Shown: piece by piece, positions 1 through 8,377 of the stretch
How the letters are laid out: the number at the start of each line of letters is the position of its first letter
Numbering within the stretch: the first letter of the stretch is position 1
Translations under genes and position numbers: made by a program
DNA from: Paraneptunicella sp964228975
GTDB taxonomy: Bacteria; Pseudomonadota; Gammaproteobacteria; Enterobacterales; Alteromonadaceae
Direction of reading: 5' to 3'
Assembly (NCBI GenBank): GCA_964228975.1
Contig: CAXRCC010000078.1
Location: forward strand, 1 to 15,961
Length of the DNA: 15,961 nucleotides
The notes under the pieces: generated by a model
The model's database searches: none
Told to the model about the DNA's origin: nothing
Seen by the model: the letters and a program-made list of their open reading frames with translations, nothing else

Positions 1-2719
1 GCAAACACATCGGCACAATCAATATAATGGAGAACGGCAAAGACCAGCTTTCGTACTGTGCAGTTAATAGAAGAAAGACAAAAACCACCGCTAACATGAA
101 CACAACAATTGCCGTGTTACCTGTGTTTCTCTCTTGATAAGAAAGCTCTGTCCATTCGTAGGTGAAGCCCGGCGGTAACACCTGCTCAGCAATTTGCTCC
201 ATTCTATCCAACACTTCACCCGAGCTGTAGCCAAACGCCGCGTTTCCGGTAATGGCAGCCGCAGGATACAAGTTGTATCGAGGCAAACGAGAAGGACCAG
301 AGGTATCTTCCACTGTGGCAATCGTACCAATTGGCACCATATCGCCGCTATTACTGCGAACGCGCAACCTCAATAAATCGTCTTTGTTTTCACGATACAT
401 AGACTCACTTTGCAATGTCACCCTGAAAGTGCGCCCCTTGTAGTTGAAATCATTAACGTAACTTGAACCAATATACGCTTCGAGTGCATCAAACACGTTC
501 TGCAATGGCACATTAAGCTGACGCGCTTTTTCTCTGTCTATATTGAGATAAATACGAGGCGTACTGGTTTCAAAGAAGGTAAACACGGCTGTTGCTTCGG
601 GTGATTGGTTCGCAGCCATCACCACGCCCCATGTTGCCATTTCTAAGGCTTGGGGTCCGTTTCCTGCCACGTCTTGGATCATCATCTTGAATCCACCACC
701 GTTACCAATACCGTTTACCGCTGGCGGTGGTATCGCCACCACAAAGGCTTTGTCGTTAAAGCCAATTTTAGCGCGTATCTCATCGATGATTTCTGTTGCC
801 GAGCGACGTGCTTCAAAGGGTTCAAAAACCGCAAAAATAGCACCAGCATTACTGGCATTAGTAAAGGTTGCACCGGAAAAACCCGTGAACGATACCGTGT
901 TTTTCACACCATCAATCGCCAACAATTGCGGGATAATGTCTTGAATCACGTCGTCAGTGCGCTCAAGGGATGCGCCAGAAGGCAACTGAATGGCAATAAT
1001 GGCATAGCCTTGATCCTGCTCCGGGATAAACCCAGTTGGGATCTTCGACATCTGCCAGCCCGTAAACGCCATTAGGCCAACATAGGCCAACAACATTAGC
1101 GCACCAATTCGAAGAATGCGTTTAATTAGCCCAGCATAAGCCCCCGAGGCGCTCTCGATAATACGATTAAACCAATCGCCTAATGCGGCGCGTTTAGAGT
1201 TCGATTTCGGCGCTGAATTACGCATAAACATGGCAGCCATTGCAGGGCTTAACGTTAATGACACCACCGTAGATAGCATAGTCGCAGAGGCAATAGTGAC
1301 ACCAAACTGACGATAAAATTCGCCGCTAATACCTTCCATGAGCACGGAAGGCAAAAATACCGCAACCAACACTAAACTTGTTGCAACGAGCGCCCCGCCA
1401 ACCTCAGTCATGGTTTCTTTCGCCGCTTGAATGTTGTCCTTCCCTTCACGCAATTTGCGCTCAACGTTTTCTACGACAACAATGGCATCATCAACCACAA
1501 TCCCGATAGCCAACACCAAACCAAATAATGACAACATATTCAGTGAGAAACCAAAGGCATACATGAGGGCAAATGTGCCAATTAACGACACTGGAATCGC
1601 AATCACTGGAATAATGGCGGTACGCCAGCTTTGAAGGAAAGCCACAATAACCACAACAACCAATGCAATGGTTTGTAGCAAAGTGATGTAAACCTCTTGC
1701 ATCGAGGCTTCAATATATTCTGTTGGGTTATAAACAATGGTGCTTTCAATGCCTGCTGGGAAATGTTGCTCCAAATCAGCCAGCAACGCTTTAACCCCTT
1801 CCGCTGTGGCTAAGGCATTCGCACCCGGGCGCATTGTGATAGGCATCACAACAGACGGGTTCATTCCCAAATACCCTTTTGAGTTGTAATCCTGCGCACC
1901 AAGTTCTATTTTGGCGATATCTTTAAGCAACAATAACCCTGTTCTCTCGCCGTTACGCACGATGATATTTTCAAACTCTTCAACCGATTTTAAGCGACCG
2001 TGGGTTTGTACAATCATTTCAAACGCATACTGAGATGGCATCGGGGGCTGATTAAGCGTACCACTGGAGACTTGTAAGTTTTCAGCTTGAATCACCCGGG
2101 TCACGTCATCCGGCGCTAAACCGTATTCCGCCATTTTTCCCGGATCGAGCCAAATACGCATGGAATATTCGCTACCACCAAACACCTGTACATTACCTAC
2201 GCCATCTAATCGCGATAATTTATCGACTAGATTTAAAACCGCGTAGTTACCAATTTCGGTTTGATCGTAGCTGTTATCCGGTGAAAACAGGTTGATGACC
2301 ATCAGCATGTCGGGCGAGTTTTTCACGGTGGTAACACCGAGTCGTCGAACCGGCTCAGGCAAACGTGGCAATGCCGCCGACACTCGGTTTTGTACCAATA
2401 CCTGAGCAGTATCGAGGTCCGTGCCCGTAGCAAACGTAATGCTAATTGTTAAGCGCCCATCGTTTGTTGATTGCGACGAAACATACAACATCGATTCAAC
2501 GCCGTTTATCTCTTGCTCTAACGGTGCAGCAACCGTTTGCGCGATGATCTCCGAGCTTGCTCCCGGGTAAGTCGCGTTAACTTGAATTTGTGGCGGAACA
2601 ATATTTGGGTACTGGGCGACGGGCAAAGCCGCAAGGCCGAGGAAGCCAAATATAATGATCATTAAAGAGACCACCGTCGCCAAGCGCGGTCGGTCAATAA
2701 AGAAATGGGTAAAATTCAT
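1..2719 (-). CDS. RND multidrug efflux permease, HAE1 (AcrB/MexF) type, 3' end cut by window
   Basis: Inner-membrane proton/drug antiporter of a tripartite RND pump. The frame is open from the ATG at 2717-2719 to the window edge, giving 906 complete codons of a family that usually has about 1,040, so the last transmembrane helices are outside the window. Seen in the translation: the N-terminal start MNFTHFFIDRP, a first hydrophobic helix followed by LPVAQYPNI, the TM4 motif GIVVDDAIVVVEN with the proton-relay aspartates at residues 410-411 (AcrB D407/D408), and AQYESWSLPF near the edge. A GGAG Shine-Dalgarno sits inside the end of the membrane-fusion gene, only 5 bp upstream, so the two are translationally close and co-transcribed. 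Substrates cannot be predicted. An outer-membrane channel gene may follow outside the window. Confidence 0.95.
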   Translation of the reverse strand, partial: MNFTHFFIDRPRLATVVSLMIIIFGFLGLAALPVAQYPNIVPPQIQVNATYPGASSEIIAQTVAAPLEQEINGVESMLYVSSQSTNDGRLTISITFATGTDLDTAQVLVQNRVSAALPRLPEPVRRLGVTTVKNSPDMLMVINLFSPDNSYDQTEIGNYAVLNLVDKLSRLDGVGNVQVFGGSEYSMRIWLDPGKMAEYGLAPDDVTRVIQAENLQVSSGTLNQPPMPSQYAFEMIVQTHGRLKSVEEFENIIVRNGERTGLLLLKDIAKIELGAQDYNSKGYLGMNPSVVMPITMRPGANALATAEGVKALLADLEQHFPAGIESTIVYNPTEYIEASMQEVYITLLQTIALVVVVIVAFLQSWRTAIIPVIAIPVSLIGTFALMYAFGFSLNMLSLFGLVLAIGIVVDDAIVVVENVERKLREGKDNIQAAKETMTEVGGALVATSLVLVAVFLPSVLMEGISGEFYRQFGVTIASATMLSTVVSLTLSPAMAAMFMRNSAPKSNSKRAALGDWFNRIIESASGAYAGLIKRILRIGALMLLAYVGLMAFTGWQMSKIPTGFIPEQDQGYAIIAIQLPSGASLERTDDVIQDIIPQLLAIDGVKNTVSFTGFSGATFTNASNAGAIFAVFEPFEARRSATEIIDEIRAKIGFNDKAFVVAIPPPAVNGIGNGGGFKMMIQDVAGNGPQALEMATWGVVMAANQSPEATAVFTFFETSTPRIYLNIDREKARQLNVPLQNVFDALEAYIGSSYVNDFNYKGRTFRVTLQSESMYRENKDDLLRLRVRSNSGDMVPIGTIATVEDTSGPSRLPRYNLYPAAAITGNAAFGYSSGEVLDRMEQIAEQVLPPGFTYEWTELSYQERNTGNTAIVVFMLAVVFVFLLLTAQYESWSLPFSIILIVPMCL

Positions 2720-2724
2720 CAGGC

Positions 2725-3855
2725 TTACTCTCCTGCTCCAGCTGGAATAGGTTGTAACGCCATTCCCGGACGGATCATTTGAATGTTACCTGCAACAACT
2801 TGTTCATTCGCTTGCAAGCCAGATTTAACAATACGTGCGCCTTGCTCCGACAATCCCCCTAATCTGATGTAACGCTTTTCTGCTTTATTTTCATTGCCAA
2901 CCAAGTACACGTATTTTTTATCACGCTCAGACATAATCAGTCGGTCATCCAACGTCACCGCATCATACTCAGGAATCGGCGCAATTCTCAGTCGACCAAA
3001 CATGCCCGGCTTAATAAGACGATTCGCATTAGACAGCACCGCGCGCGCTTCAGTTGTGCCAGTATTAAAATCGAGGGTATTTGCCGAAAAGTCGAATGTG
3101 CCTTCATGCAGATATTCATCTTCGTCTTGCAGTTTGATAGCGATGGGGTATTCGTGGCTGCCAGAGTCTTCCACAGGGTTATCGTCTGCGATTCCGCGTC
3201 GAATGTATTCAAGTACCTTGCTTTCACTGCCGCTGAAATAGAAATAAATGGGGTCCACGGTCACTATCGTGGTTAATGTATCTGCCGAAGCATTACCGCC
3301 GTTAATTAAGTTGCCTGCATCACGATATGTTCTATCAATACGCCCCGAGATGGGCGCAACTACACTGGCAAATTCCAGATTCAATTCAGCTCTATCAACG
3401 TTAGCTTGGGCGACTTGCACTTGTTGAATTCTTTCATCGAGCTGCTCTTCCGAGATCGATTTCTTTTTCACAAGATCTTGCGCACGGCTCAACTCTTTTT
3501 CGGCTAAATTGAGCTGCGCTTGTGCACTGGATAACTCAATTCGAAACGGGCGTTTGTCCAGTTCATACAAAACTTGTCCCTTTTCCACAATCTGTCCATC
3601 GGAAAAGGCAACGGACTCGATAAACCCCCCCACTCGCGCTTTGACATCAACACGCTTTGATGCTTCAAATCGTCCAGTGAACTCATCCCACTCTTTCACT
3701 TTAGAGGTTTGCGTAACCACCACTTTTACAGGCATTGCACCGCCTGCTGGCCCTTGCTGAGGCGCTGTCTGTTCTTCACACGCCGCTAAAAAAGCAGTAA
3801 ACAGCACAACCGCAATAACGCGCTGGCTGAACCTATGTAGCATTTTCTTTTTCAT
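2725..3855 (-). CDS. RND efflux periplasmic adaptor (membrane fusion) lipoprotein
   Basis: Periplasmic adaptor that links the RND permease to an outer-membrane channel. The frame can be extended to 4005, but I choose the ATG at 3853-3855. It has AAGAGG about 9 bp upstream and starts a proper lipoprotein signal: MKKKM, a hydrophobic run, then lipobox L-A-A-C with Cys26 as the lipidation site. The longer version would place 50 unlikely residues before the signal peptide and run through the operators. The mature protein has the usual order: barrel-sandwich start (VKARVGGFIESV), a coiled-coil hairpin with repeated Q/E/A-rich heptads around residues 105-155, a second lipoyl half (VVAPISGRIDRTYRD), then beta-barrel and membrane-proximal domains. 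Length is 376 aa, normal for the family. It is first in the operon, 5 bp before the permease. Confidence 0.93.
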   Translation of the reverse strand: MKKKMLHRFSQRVIAVVLFTAFLAACEEQTAPQQGPAGGAMPVKVVVTQTSKVKEWDEFTGRFEASKRVDVKARVGGFIESVAFSDGQIVEKGQVLYELDKRPFRIELSSAQAQLNLAEKELSRAQDLVKKKSISEEQLDERIQQVQVAQANVDRAELNLEFASVVAPISGRIDRTYRDAGNLINGGNASADTLTTIVTVDPIYFYFSGSESKVLEYIRRGIADDNPVEDSGSHEYPIAIKLQDEDEYLHEGTFDFSANTLDFNTGTTEARAVLSNANRLIKPGMFGRLRIAPIPEYDAVTLDDRLIMSERDKKYVYLVGNENKAEKRYIRLGGLSEQGARIVKSGLQANEQVVAGNIQMIRPGMALQPIPAGAGE

Positions 3856-3991
3856 TAAAAGCAACCTCTTAAAACGTAACCTTCTCGGTTGGACTGATAG
3901 ACTGACAAACAATTCTTTTGGGATGGAGTTAAGCCCTTTGCTAATTAGCTCTAATTCTAGACTAGGAATGACATGTTGAGCGCTAATCACA

Positions 3992-4020
3992 AAAGTAAAC
4001 GACACGGTGCAGTTTACTTT
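3992..4020. promoter_or_regulatory. Inverted repeat, candidate TetR-family operator 1
   Basis: Perfect 9-bp arms AAAGTAAAC (3992-4000) and GTTTACTTT (4012-4020) are separated by 11 bp. The right arm overlaps the proposed -10 of the efflux promoter. It shares the GTAAAC/GTTTAC core with operator 2. Confidence 0.6.
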
Positions 4021-4038
4021 GAAACTAGAAAATGTAAA
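4011..4038 (-). promoter_or_regulatory. Likely promoter of the efflux operon
   Basis: On the minus strand, TTTACA (4033-4038) and TAAACT (4011-4016) are separated by 16 bp, a fair sigma-70 match (5/6 and 4/6). Each hexamer lies in an arm of one of the two inverted repeats, so a bound repressor would cover the promoter. The predicted transcript starts near 4004 and has a leader of about 150 nt. This is inference from sequence only. Confidence 0.5.
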
Positions 4039-4055
4039 CCGTTTAGTTTACATTT
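4030..4055. promoter_or_regulatory. Inverted repeat, candidate TetR-family operator 2
   Basis: Perfect 10-bp arms AAATGTAAAC (4030-4039) and GTTTACATTT (4046-4055) flank a 6-bp spacer. A smaller nested dyad, TAAAC-C-GTTTA, spans 4035-4045. The repeat ends 12 bp before the annotated start of the tetR gene and covers the proposed -35 of the efflux operon, so it could mediate both repression and autoregulation. Confidence 0.7.
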
Positions 4056-4067
4056 ATCCATATTGTA

Positions 4068-4706
4068 ATGAGATGTGGATGTACTACCTTGCCTGAAATC
4101 AAAAAAAGCCGAAGTGAATTAAAGCGTGAAGCGATTGTTAATGCTGCCCGTGAGGCATTTCAGGAGGGTGGCGTTCAAAATACCAGCATGGACAGAATCG
4201 CAGAAATAGCCCAAGTGTCTAAGCGAACGGTATATAACCATTTCTCTACCAAAGAGGAGTTGTTATTACACATTATGACGGAGAGTTGGGAGAAGGTATT
4301 TGTACAAAATAAGTTCTCTTACAGCTCAACGGACCCACTCAAATCACAACTCGAAGCCATACTGAGTAATTTTATTCAGTTAGTCAGCAGTGAAAACTAC
4401 ATTAACCTTTCTCGTGCTGTTTTTAGCTACTTTCTGTATCACACCGAGGACTTCAAAAAAGAAGTCGATAAATTCTTCGATAAAGAAACGAACCTACATC
4501 AATGGCTTGGCGCAGCCATGAAAGATAATCGATTGGTTGTACTGGATATTGAGAAGGCAATCGACCAACTGTGCAACCTCATCAAAGGCGGTTGCTTTTG
4601 GCCTCAACTATTCGGCATTGAGTCGTTATACGACGAGCAGCAACAGAAACAACTCGCCGTTGATACGGTAGAGATGTTCCTGTGTCGTTACGAAAAAACG
4701 AAGTAA
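4068..4706 (+). CDS. TetR/AcrR-family repressor, probable efflux regulator
   Basis: A 212-aa one-component regulator, standard length. The DNA-binding helix-turn-helix occupies about residues 20-68 (KREAIVNAAREAFQEGG, TSMDRIAEIAQVSKRTVYNHF, STKEELL). The remaining helical region is a ligand/dimer domain with the divergence usual for the family. It is transcribed away from the efflux operon across a gap holding two inverted repeats, the classic layout of a local efflux repressor. The start is uncertain. The ATG at 4068 has no visible Shine-Dalgarno, and a TTG at 4089 would give a protein starting at Leu8, closer to the usual N-terminal length. It converges with the cysteine-synthase-like gene, with 68 bp between the stops. 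The inducer is unknown. Confidence 0.9.
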   Translation: MRCGCTTLPEIKKSRSELKREAIVNAAREAFQEGGVQNTSMDRIAEIAQVSKRTVYNHFSTKEELLLHIMTESWEKVFVQNKFSYSSTDPLKSQLEAILSNFIQLVSSENYINLSRAVFSYFLYHTEDFKKEVDKFFDKETNLHQWLGAAMKDNRLVVLDIEKAIDQLCNLIKGGCFWPQLFGIESLYDEQQQKQLAVDTVEMFLCRYEKTK

Positions 4707-4774
4707 CCCGGTAGATGAGCAACTGGGCAAATTAGCTGGATGACCAAATATAATTGGTAAACGTGTAAAGTGAG

Positions 4775-5833
4775 TTAGGCGAAATTAGCCAAAAACGCAT
4801 CATACGCACCAAGATCAAGCCCCTGCTCTGTTACCCATTCATCGTTGTAGTAGGTATTGAGATAACGCTCACCGCTGTCACAAATCAACGTGACGACGCT
4901 GCCTTTTTCTCCACGTGCTTGCATAGATTCAATTAAATTCAGCGCTGCAAACACATTAGTTCCTGTCGAGCCCCCGCACTTTCTTCCAAGAATATTTTCC
5001 AACCAACGAATGGTAGCCACAGACGCCGCATCCGGCACTTTTACCATGGTATCAATCACCGAGGGTAAAAATGACGGTTCCACTCGCGGTCGACCAATGC
5101 CTTCGATGCGAGAACCTGTGTCACAGGTAATACTGGTATCGCCCGTCTGGTAGTAATCATAAAACACAGAGTTTTCCGGATCCGCAACGGCCAACTCTGT
5201 GAGCAGATGGTAGTCCGGATGTAAGCGGATATATCGACCAATAGTGGCTGATGTTCCCCCAGTTCCCGGACTCATCACCACCCAACGCGGAATAGGATAT
5301 CTTTCCATTTCCATCTGCTGAAAGATACTCTCGGCAATATTGTTATTACCGCGCCAATCCGTCGCTCTTTCTGCGAAGGTGAATTGATCCATGTAATGAC
5401 CATTCAGGTCACGAGCAAGCTCTCTGGCTTTAGTGTAAATATCGGTAGGGCAAACTTTGTAGCACTCCCCATCGTAGAATTCGATTTGTCTGATCTTTTC
5501 TTCTACTAAACTTTTGGGCACAACAGCAATGAATCGCAGTCCAAGTAATCGTGCAAAGTACGCTTCAGAGATGGCAGTGCTGCCTGAGGAAGATTCGATA
5601 ATGGGCGTTTCCGGACCAATGTAACCGTTGCACAACCCGTACAAAAAGAGCGAACGAGCTAAACGATGTTTCAAACTGCCAGTGGGGTGAGTCGATTCAT
5701 CTTTCAAGTAAAGATCACACTCGGTTAAACCGGGTAAATCAACCTTAATAAGATGCGTATCGGAAGAGCGGTTGTAGTCGGCGTTAATTTTATTAATCGC
5801 TTCGGCAACCCATTGTTTATGCGTTTGGTTCAT
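4775..5833 (-). CDS. PLP-dependent cysteine synthase-family enzyme, Cds1-like (possible L-cysteine desulfhydrase)
   Basis: Fold-type II PLP enzyme, predicted cytosolic, 352 aa. From the ATG at 5831-5833: KDESTHPTGSLKHR holds the PLP lysine (Lys55), followed by ESSSGSTA (substrate/carboxylate loop) and SPGTGGTSATIG (phosphate-binding glycine loop). These are the family signatures. The KDESTHPTGSLKHRLARSLF wording is, from memory, that of the Cds1 desulfhydrase group rather than CysK or CysM, but the reaction (cysteine to pyruvate, ammonia and sulfide) is inferred. The frame extends to an ATG at 5885-5887, but that codon lies in the loop of a GC hairpin without a ribosome site. The MNQTHKQW start is better, though its own ribosome site is weak (GAAG). 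It sits 132 bp after fghA on the same strand and could be co-transcribed or have its own promoter. Confidence 0.82.
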   Translation of the reverse strand: MNQTHKQWVAEAINKINADYNRSSDTHLIKVDLPGLTECDLYLKDESTHPTGSLKHRLARSLFLYGLCNGYIGPETPIIESSSGSTAISEAYFARLLGLRFIAVVPKSLVEEKIRQIEFYDGECYKVCPTDIYTKARELARDLNGHYMDQFTFAERATDWRGNNNIAESIFQQMEMERYPIPRWVVMSPGTGGTSATIGRYIRLHPDYHLLTELAVADPENSVFYDYYQTGDTSITCDTGSRIEGIGRPRVEPSFLPSVIDTMVKVPDAASVATIRWLENILGRKCGGSTGTNVFAALNLIESMQARGEKGSVVTLICDSGERYLNTYYNDEWVTEQGLDLGAYDAFLANFA

Positions 5834-5880
5834 CGTTATAACTTCGTAGATGGAAAAGCGTAAAGAGGTCGTTAATGGTA

Positions 5881-5895
5881 GCGGCATTTCGCCGC
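5881..5895. repeat. Short GC hairpin upstream of the Cds1-like gene
   Basis: GCGGC-ATTTC-GCCGC is a perfect 5-bp stem with a 5-nt loop, in the fghA/Cds1-like gap. On the minus strand it is preceded by A residues and not followed by a T-run, so it is a poor terminator for fghA. It may be an intercistronic structure. It argues against the upstream ATG as the translation start. Confidence 0.35.
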
Positions 5896-5965
5896 TTTAT
5901 CTATTAAAAACCTAACTTATAACCAAACGCTATAAACTTTGCATTAATTAGAAACCTTGGTGTAC

Positions 5966-6862
5966 TTACGAGGTTAAACCCAAGTGTTGAGCGTGGAAGT
6001 CTAAATGCTTGTCGATAAAGCTAGCAATAAAGTAATAGCTATGGTCATAACCTGGCTGCATATGGATTTGCATCGGATAGCCTTTTCCATTAACGACCGC
6101 TTGTAACGCTGGCGTTGAAAGCTGAGCCTCTAAGAAATTATCGGCATCACCTTGGTCTACCAAGCCAGGAGTAACTGGCGTATTTTCCATATCATAAGCT
6201 TTCAACAATAAGCAGGTGTCATATGCTTCCCACAATGTCACGTCTTCACCCAAATAATGAGTAAATGCCTTTTTACCCCAAGGTACTTGGGTAGGATTAG
6301 CAATAGGACTAAATGCACTCATAGAACGATATGCGTGAGGATTTTTTAAAGCGATACTCAGCGCACCATGCCCCCCCATCGAATGCCCGCTGATAGCGCG
6401 TTCATCCGTTACCGGAAAGTGTGCTTCAATCACACCCGGCAACTCATTTACGATGAAGTCATACATATGGTAGTGCGTATTCCAAGGAGGCTGAGTGGCA
6501 TTTAAATAAAAACCCGCACCTAATCCAAAATCGTAATCGCCATTTGGATCATCAGGCACCCCTTCACCACGAGGACTAGTATCCGGCGCAACAATCGCCA
6601 TGCCAAGCTCGGCTGCACGTTTCATTGCACCTGCTTTTTGCATGAAGTTTTCATCTGTGCACGTTAAACCCGAAAGCCAGTACAAAACAGGCACTTTATG
6701 AGATTCATTCGCCTGCGGAGGTAAAAAGATGGCAAAACGCGTTTGGCTATTCAAACAAGCAGAGGCAAAGCTAAACTGCTGATGGACACCACCACACACT
6801 TTCGCTTCGCTGTGTTTTTCTAATGTGATATTCAATGTTGCGATCTCATCGTTATTTGTCAA
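5966..6862 (-). CDS. fghA: S-formylglutathione hydrolase
   Basis: Serine hydrolase of the esterase D family that splits S-formylglutathione to formate and glutathione, the second step of glutathione-dependent formaldehyde detoxification in the cytosol. Numbering from the TTG at 6860-6862, the nucleophile is Ser161 in GHSMGG, the acid lies in VDQGDADNF (236-244), and the base is His274 in GYDHSYY. The oxyanion region LSGLTCTDENF is also present. At 298 aa it is slightly longer than the usual ~280 because of the start chosen. That TTG overlaps the end of the dehydrogenase gene by 11 bp. A second TTG at 6833-6835, giving MNITLEKHSEAKVCGG, fits family N-termini better and has GATGAG upstream. No in-frame ATG is available near either. 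It is intact although its upstream partner carries a stop. Confidence 0.93.
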   Translation of the reverse strand: MTNNDEIATLNITLEKHSEAKVCGGVHQQFSFASACLNSQTRFAIFLPPQANESHKVPVLYWLSGLTCTDENFMQKAGAMKRAAELGMAIVAPDTSPRGEGVPDDPNGDYDFGLGAGFYLNATQPPWNTHYHMYDFIVNELPGVIEAHFPVTDERAISGHSMGGHGALSIALKNPHAYRSMSAFSPIANPTQVPWGKKAFTHYLGEDVTLWEAYDTCLLLKAYDMENTPVTPGLVDQGDADNFLEAQLSTPALQAVVNGKGYPMQIHMQPGYDHSYYFIASFIDKHLDFHAQHLGLTS

Positions 6863-7982
6863 AGTGAATCACAGAACGAATACTCTCACCTTTGTGCATT
6901 AGGTCAAAGGCCTCATTAATTTCAGTTAACGGCAACGTATGCGTAATGAAATCTTGCAAACCAAACTCACCTCGTAGGTATTGCTCAACAATGCCAGGAA
7001 GTTGCGAACGTCCTTTAACACCACCAAAAGCCGTACCGCGCCAAACACGACCTGTGACTAATTGAAATGGGCGAGTTGAAATTTCTTGTCCGGCTCCCGC
7101 GACCCCAATGATCACAGATTCGCCCCAGCCTTTATGACAGCATTCTAGTGCTTGACGCATCACATTGACATTACCGATACACTCAAAAGAATAGTCAACA
7201 CCGCCGTCCGTCATCTCCACAATTACGTCTTGAATGGGCTTATCAAACTTTTGTGGATTAATGACATCTGTTGCGCCTAACTTTTCAGCCAGCTCAAATT
7301 TCTTTTCGTTTATATCAATACCAATAATTCGACTGGCTCCCGCCATACGCGCCCCAATAATGGCAGACAAACCAATGCCGCCTAAGCCGAAAATAGCCAC
7401 GGTATCGCCTTTTTCAACTTTCGCTGTATTCAAAACAGCGCCCATTCCGGTCGTCACACCACAGCCTCATAAACACACTTCTTCAAGTGGAGCTTCTTTA
7501 TTGACTTTAGCCAAGGAAATTTCTGGTAACACGGTATATTCAGAAAAGGTAGAACACCCCATGTAATGATAAATAGGCTGTCCATCTTTATAGAATCGTG
7601 TTGTCCCATCTGGCATTAATCCTTTACCTTGCGTTTCCCTTACTGCTTGGCAAAGATTTGTTTTTCCAGATGTACAAAATTTGCACTCTCCACATTCCGC
7701 TGTATATAAAGGGATAACGTGATCACCAACTTCAACACTGGTTACACCTTCACCAATTGCCTCAACAATTCCCCCTCCTTCATGCCCTAAAACTGACGGA
7801 AAAATGCCTTCAGGATCTTCACCCGATAAGGTAAATGCATCGGTATGACACACGCCAGATGCCACAATACGTACCAATACTTCGCCCTTTTTAGGCGGCA
7901 TAACATCAATTTCTTCTATCTTTAGCGGTTCATTTGGGCCCCACGCCACAGCTGCACGGGATTTGATAAAGCCTTCCGACAT
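6852..7982 (-). pseudogene. frmA: S-(hydroxymethyl)glutathione dehydrogenase (class III alcohol dehydrogenase), interrupted by in-frame TGA
   Basis: Zinc, NAD-dependent enzyme oxidising S-hydroxymethylglutathione to S-formylglutathione. Reading through one stop gives 375 residues plus the stop codon, full family length. Seen: catalytic zinc ligands Cys45 and His67 (GHE), structural zinc Cys97, 100, 103 and 111, the NAD loop GLGGIG, and an intact C-terminus ending RSVIHFDK. The TGA at 7467-7469 is codon 172, where the family has Leu in CLLGCGVTTG. The next codons are Gly, Cys174 (third catalytic zinc ligand), Gly and Val. A single T-to-G change from TTA explains it. There is no frameshift and no other damage, so the lesion is recent, a sequencing error, or tolerated by readthrough. 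The GTG at codon 176 has GAGG 5 bp upstream and could restart the C-terminal half, but without Cys174. The gene is preceded by GGAA at a reasonable distance. Confidence 0.88.
7467..7469 (-). other. In-frame TGA replacing Leu172 of the dehydrogenase
   Basis: The minus strand reads GTG TGT TTA TGA GGC TGT GGT GTG, i.e. V-C-L-stop-G-C-G-V, against the family V-C-L-L-G-C-G-V. The reading frame is the same on both sides. The stop falls at the junction of the catalytic and coenzyme-binding domains. Confidence 0.95.
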
Positions 7983-8120
7983 AATGATTTCCAGGGTAAA
8001 TAATCGTTATTGGTGAAGATGTGTGCATTTTGCCGTACACACCAATCTCATAGAAGTGACTAGAATAACACTTAAATTATTAACCCAAAAACCTTCCTCA
8101 TACGTAGGCAGAAATAACCA

Positions 8121-8138
8121 AATGTAATAACGATGTAA
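8121..8138 (-). promoter_or_regulatory. Tandem 11-bp-spaced direct repeat, candidate response-regulator box
   Basis: AATGTAA (8121-8127) and GATGTAA (8132-8138) are spaced 11 bp start to start. Read toward the dehydrogenase it is TTACAT-N4-ATTACATT, about 140 bp before that gene's start. It matches the element in the oxoamine synthase leader in all 14 bases outside the 4-base spacer. Eleven-bp tandem repeats are typical of OmpR/PhoB-family sites, but the regulator is not known. Confidence 0.45.
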
Positions 8139-8377
8139 TCCAACAATATATTAAGTCACATTTTAATTAATTGGTCGGATCAGATCGGTATCCATATTGA
8201 AATTTTAGACTGATGAGTTTGATTTAGAAGTAATTTTGTATACCGACTAGTACAGAAGAGAGAAAAAGAAAATATATTAACCTTTACCACTTGCCATAGG
8301 TAATATTTACAACCTTAAATAAAGCCTAAACTATACTAAAGTAGTATTTCTAACGTATTACAGGGGTATGAAGAATA

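Noticed and set aside
3856..4005. N-terminal extension of the membrane-fusion protein to the ATG at 4005.
   Set aside because: It would put about 50 residues before a clear lipoprotein signal and overlap the operators and proposed promoter. The ATG at 3855 has a good ribosome site.
6852..7457. Treating the two halves of the dehydrogenase as two separate genes.
   Set aside because: They are one frame of one family-length protein separated by a single stop codon. The second half alone lacks the catalytic domain and Cys174.
7420..7469. Selenocysteine insertion at the dehydrogenase TGA: a perfect hairpin CGCTGT-TTTGAAT-ACAGCG starts 26 nt downstream.
   Set aside because: The position is Leu in the family, not Cys, the real Cys174 codon follows two codons later, and the loop G is in the fourth place rather than the first two as in typical bacterial SECIS elements. 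The stem also lies in conserved coding sequence.
8183..8246. Seven-bp inverted repeat TCGGTAT/ATACCGA 48 bp apart in the luxR upstream region.
   Set aside because: Too short and too far apart to stand out from chance in AT-rich DNA.
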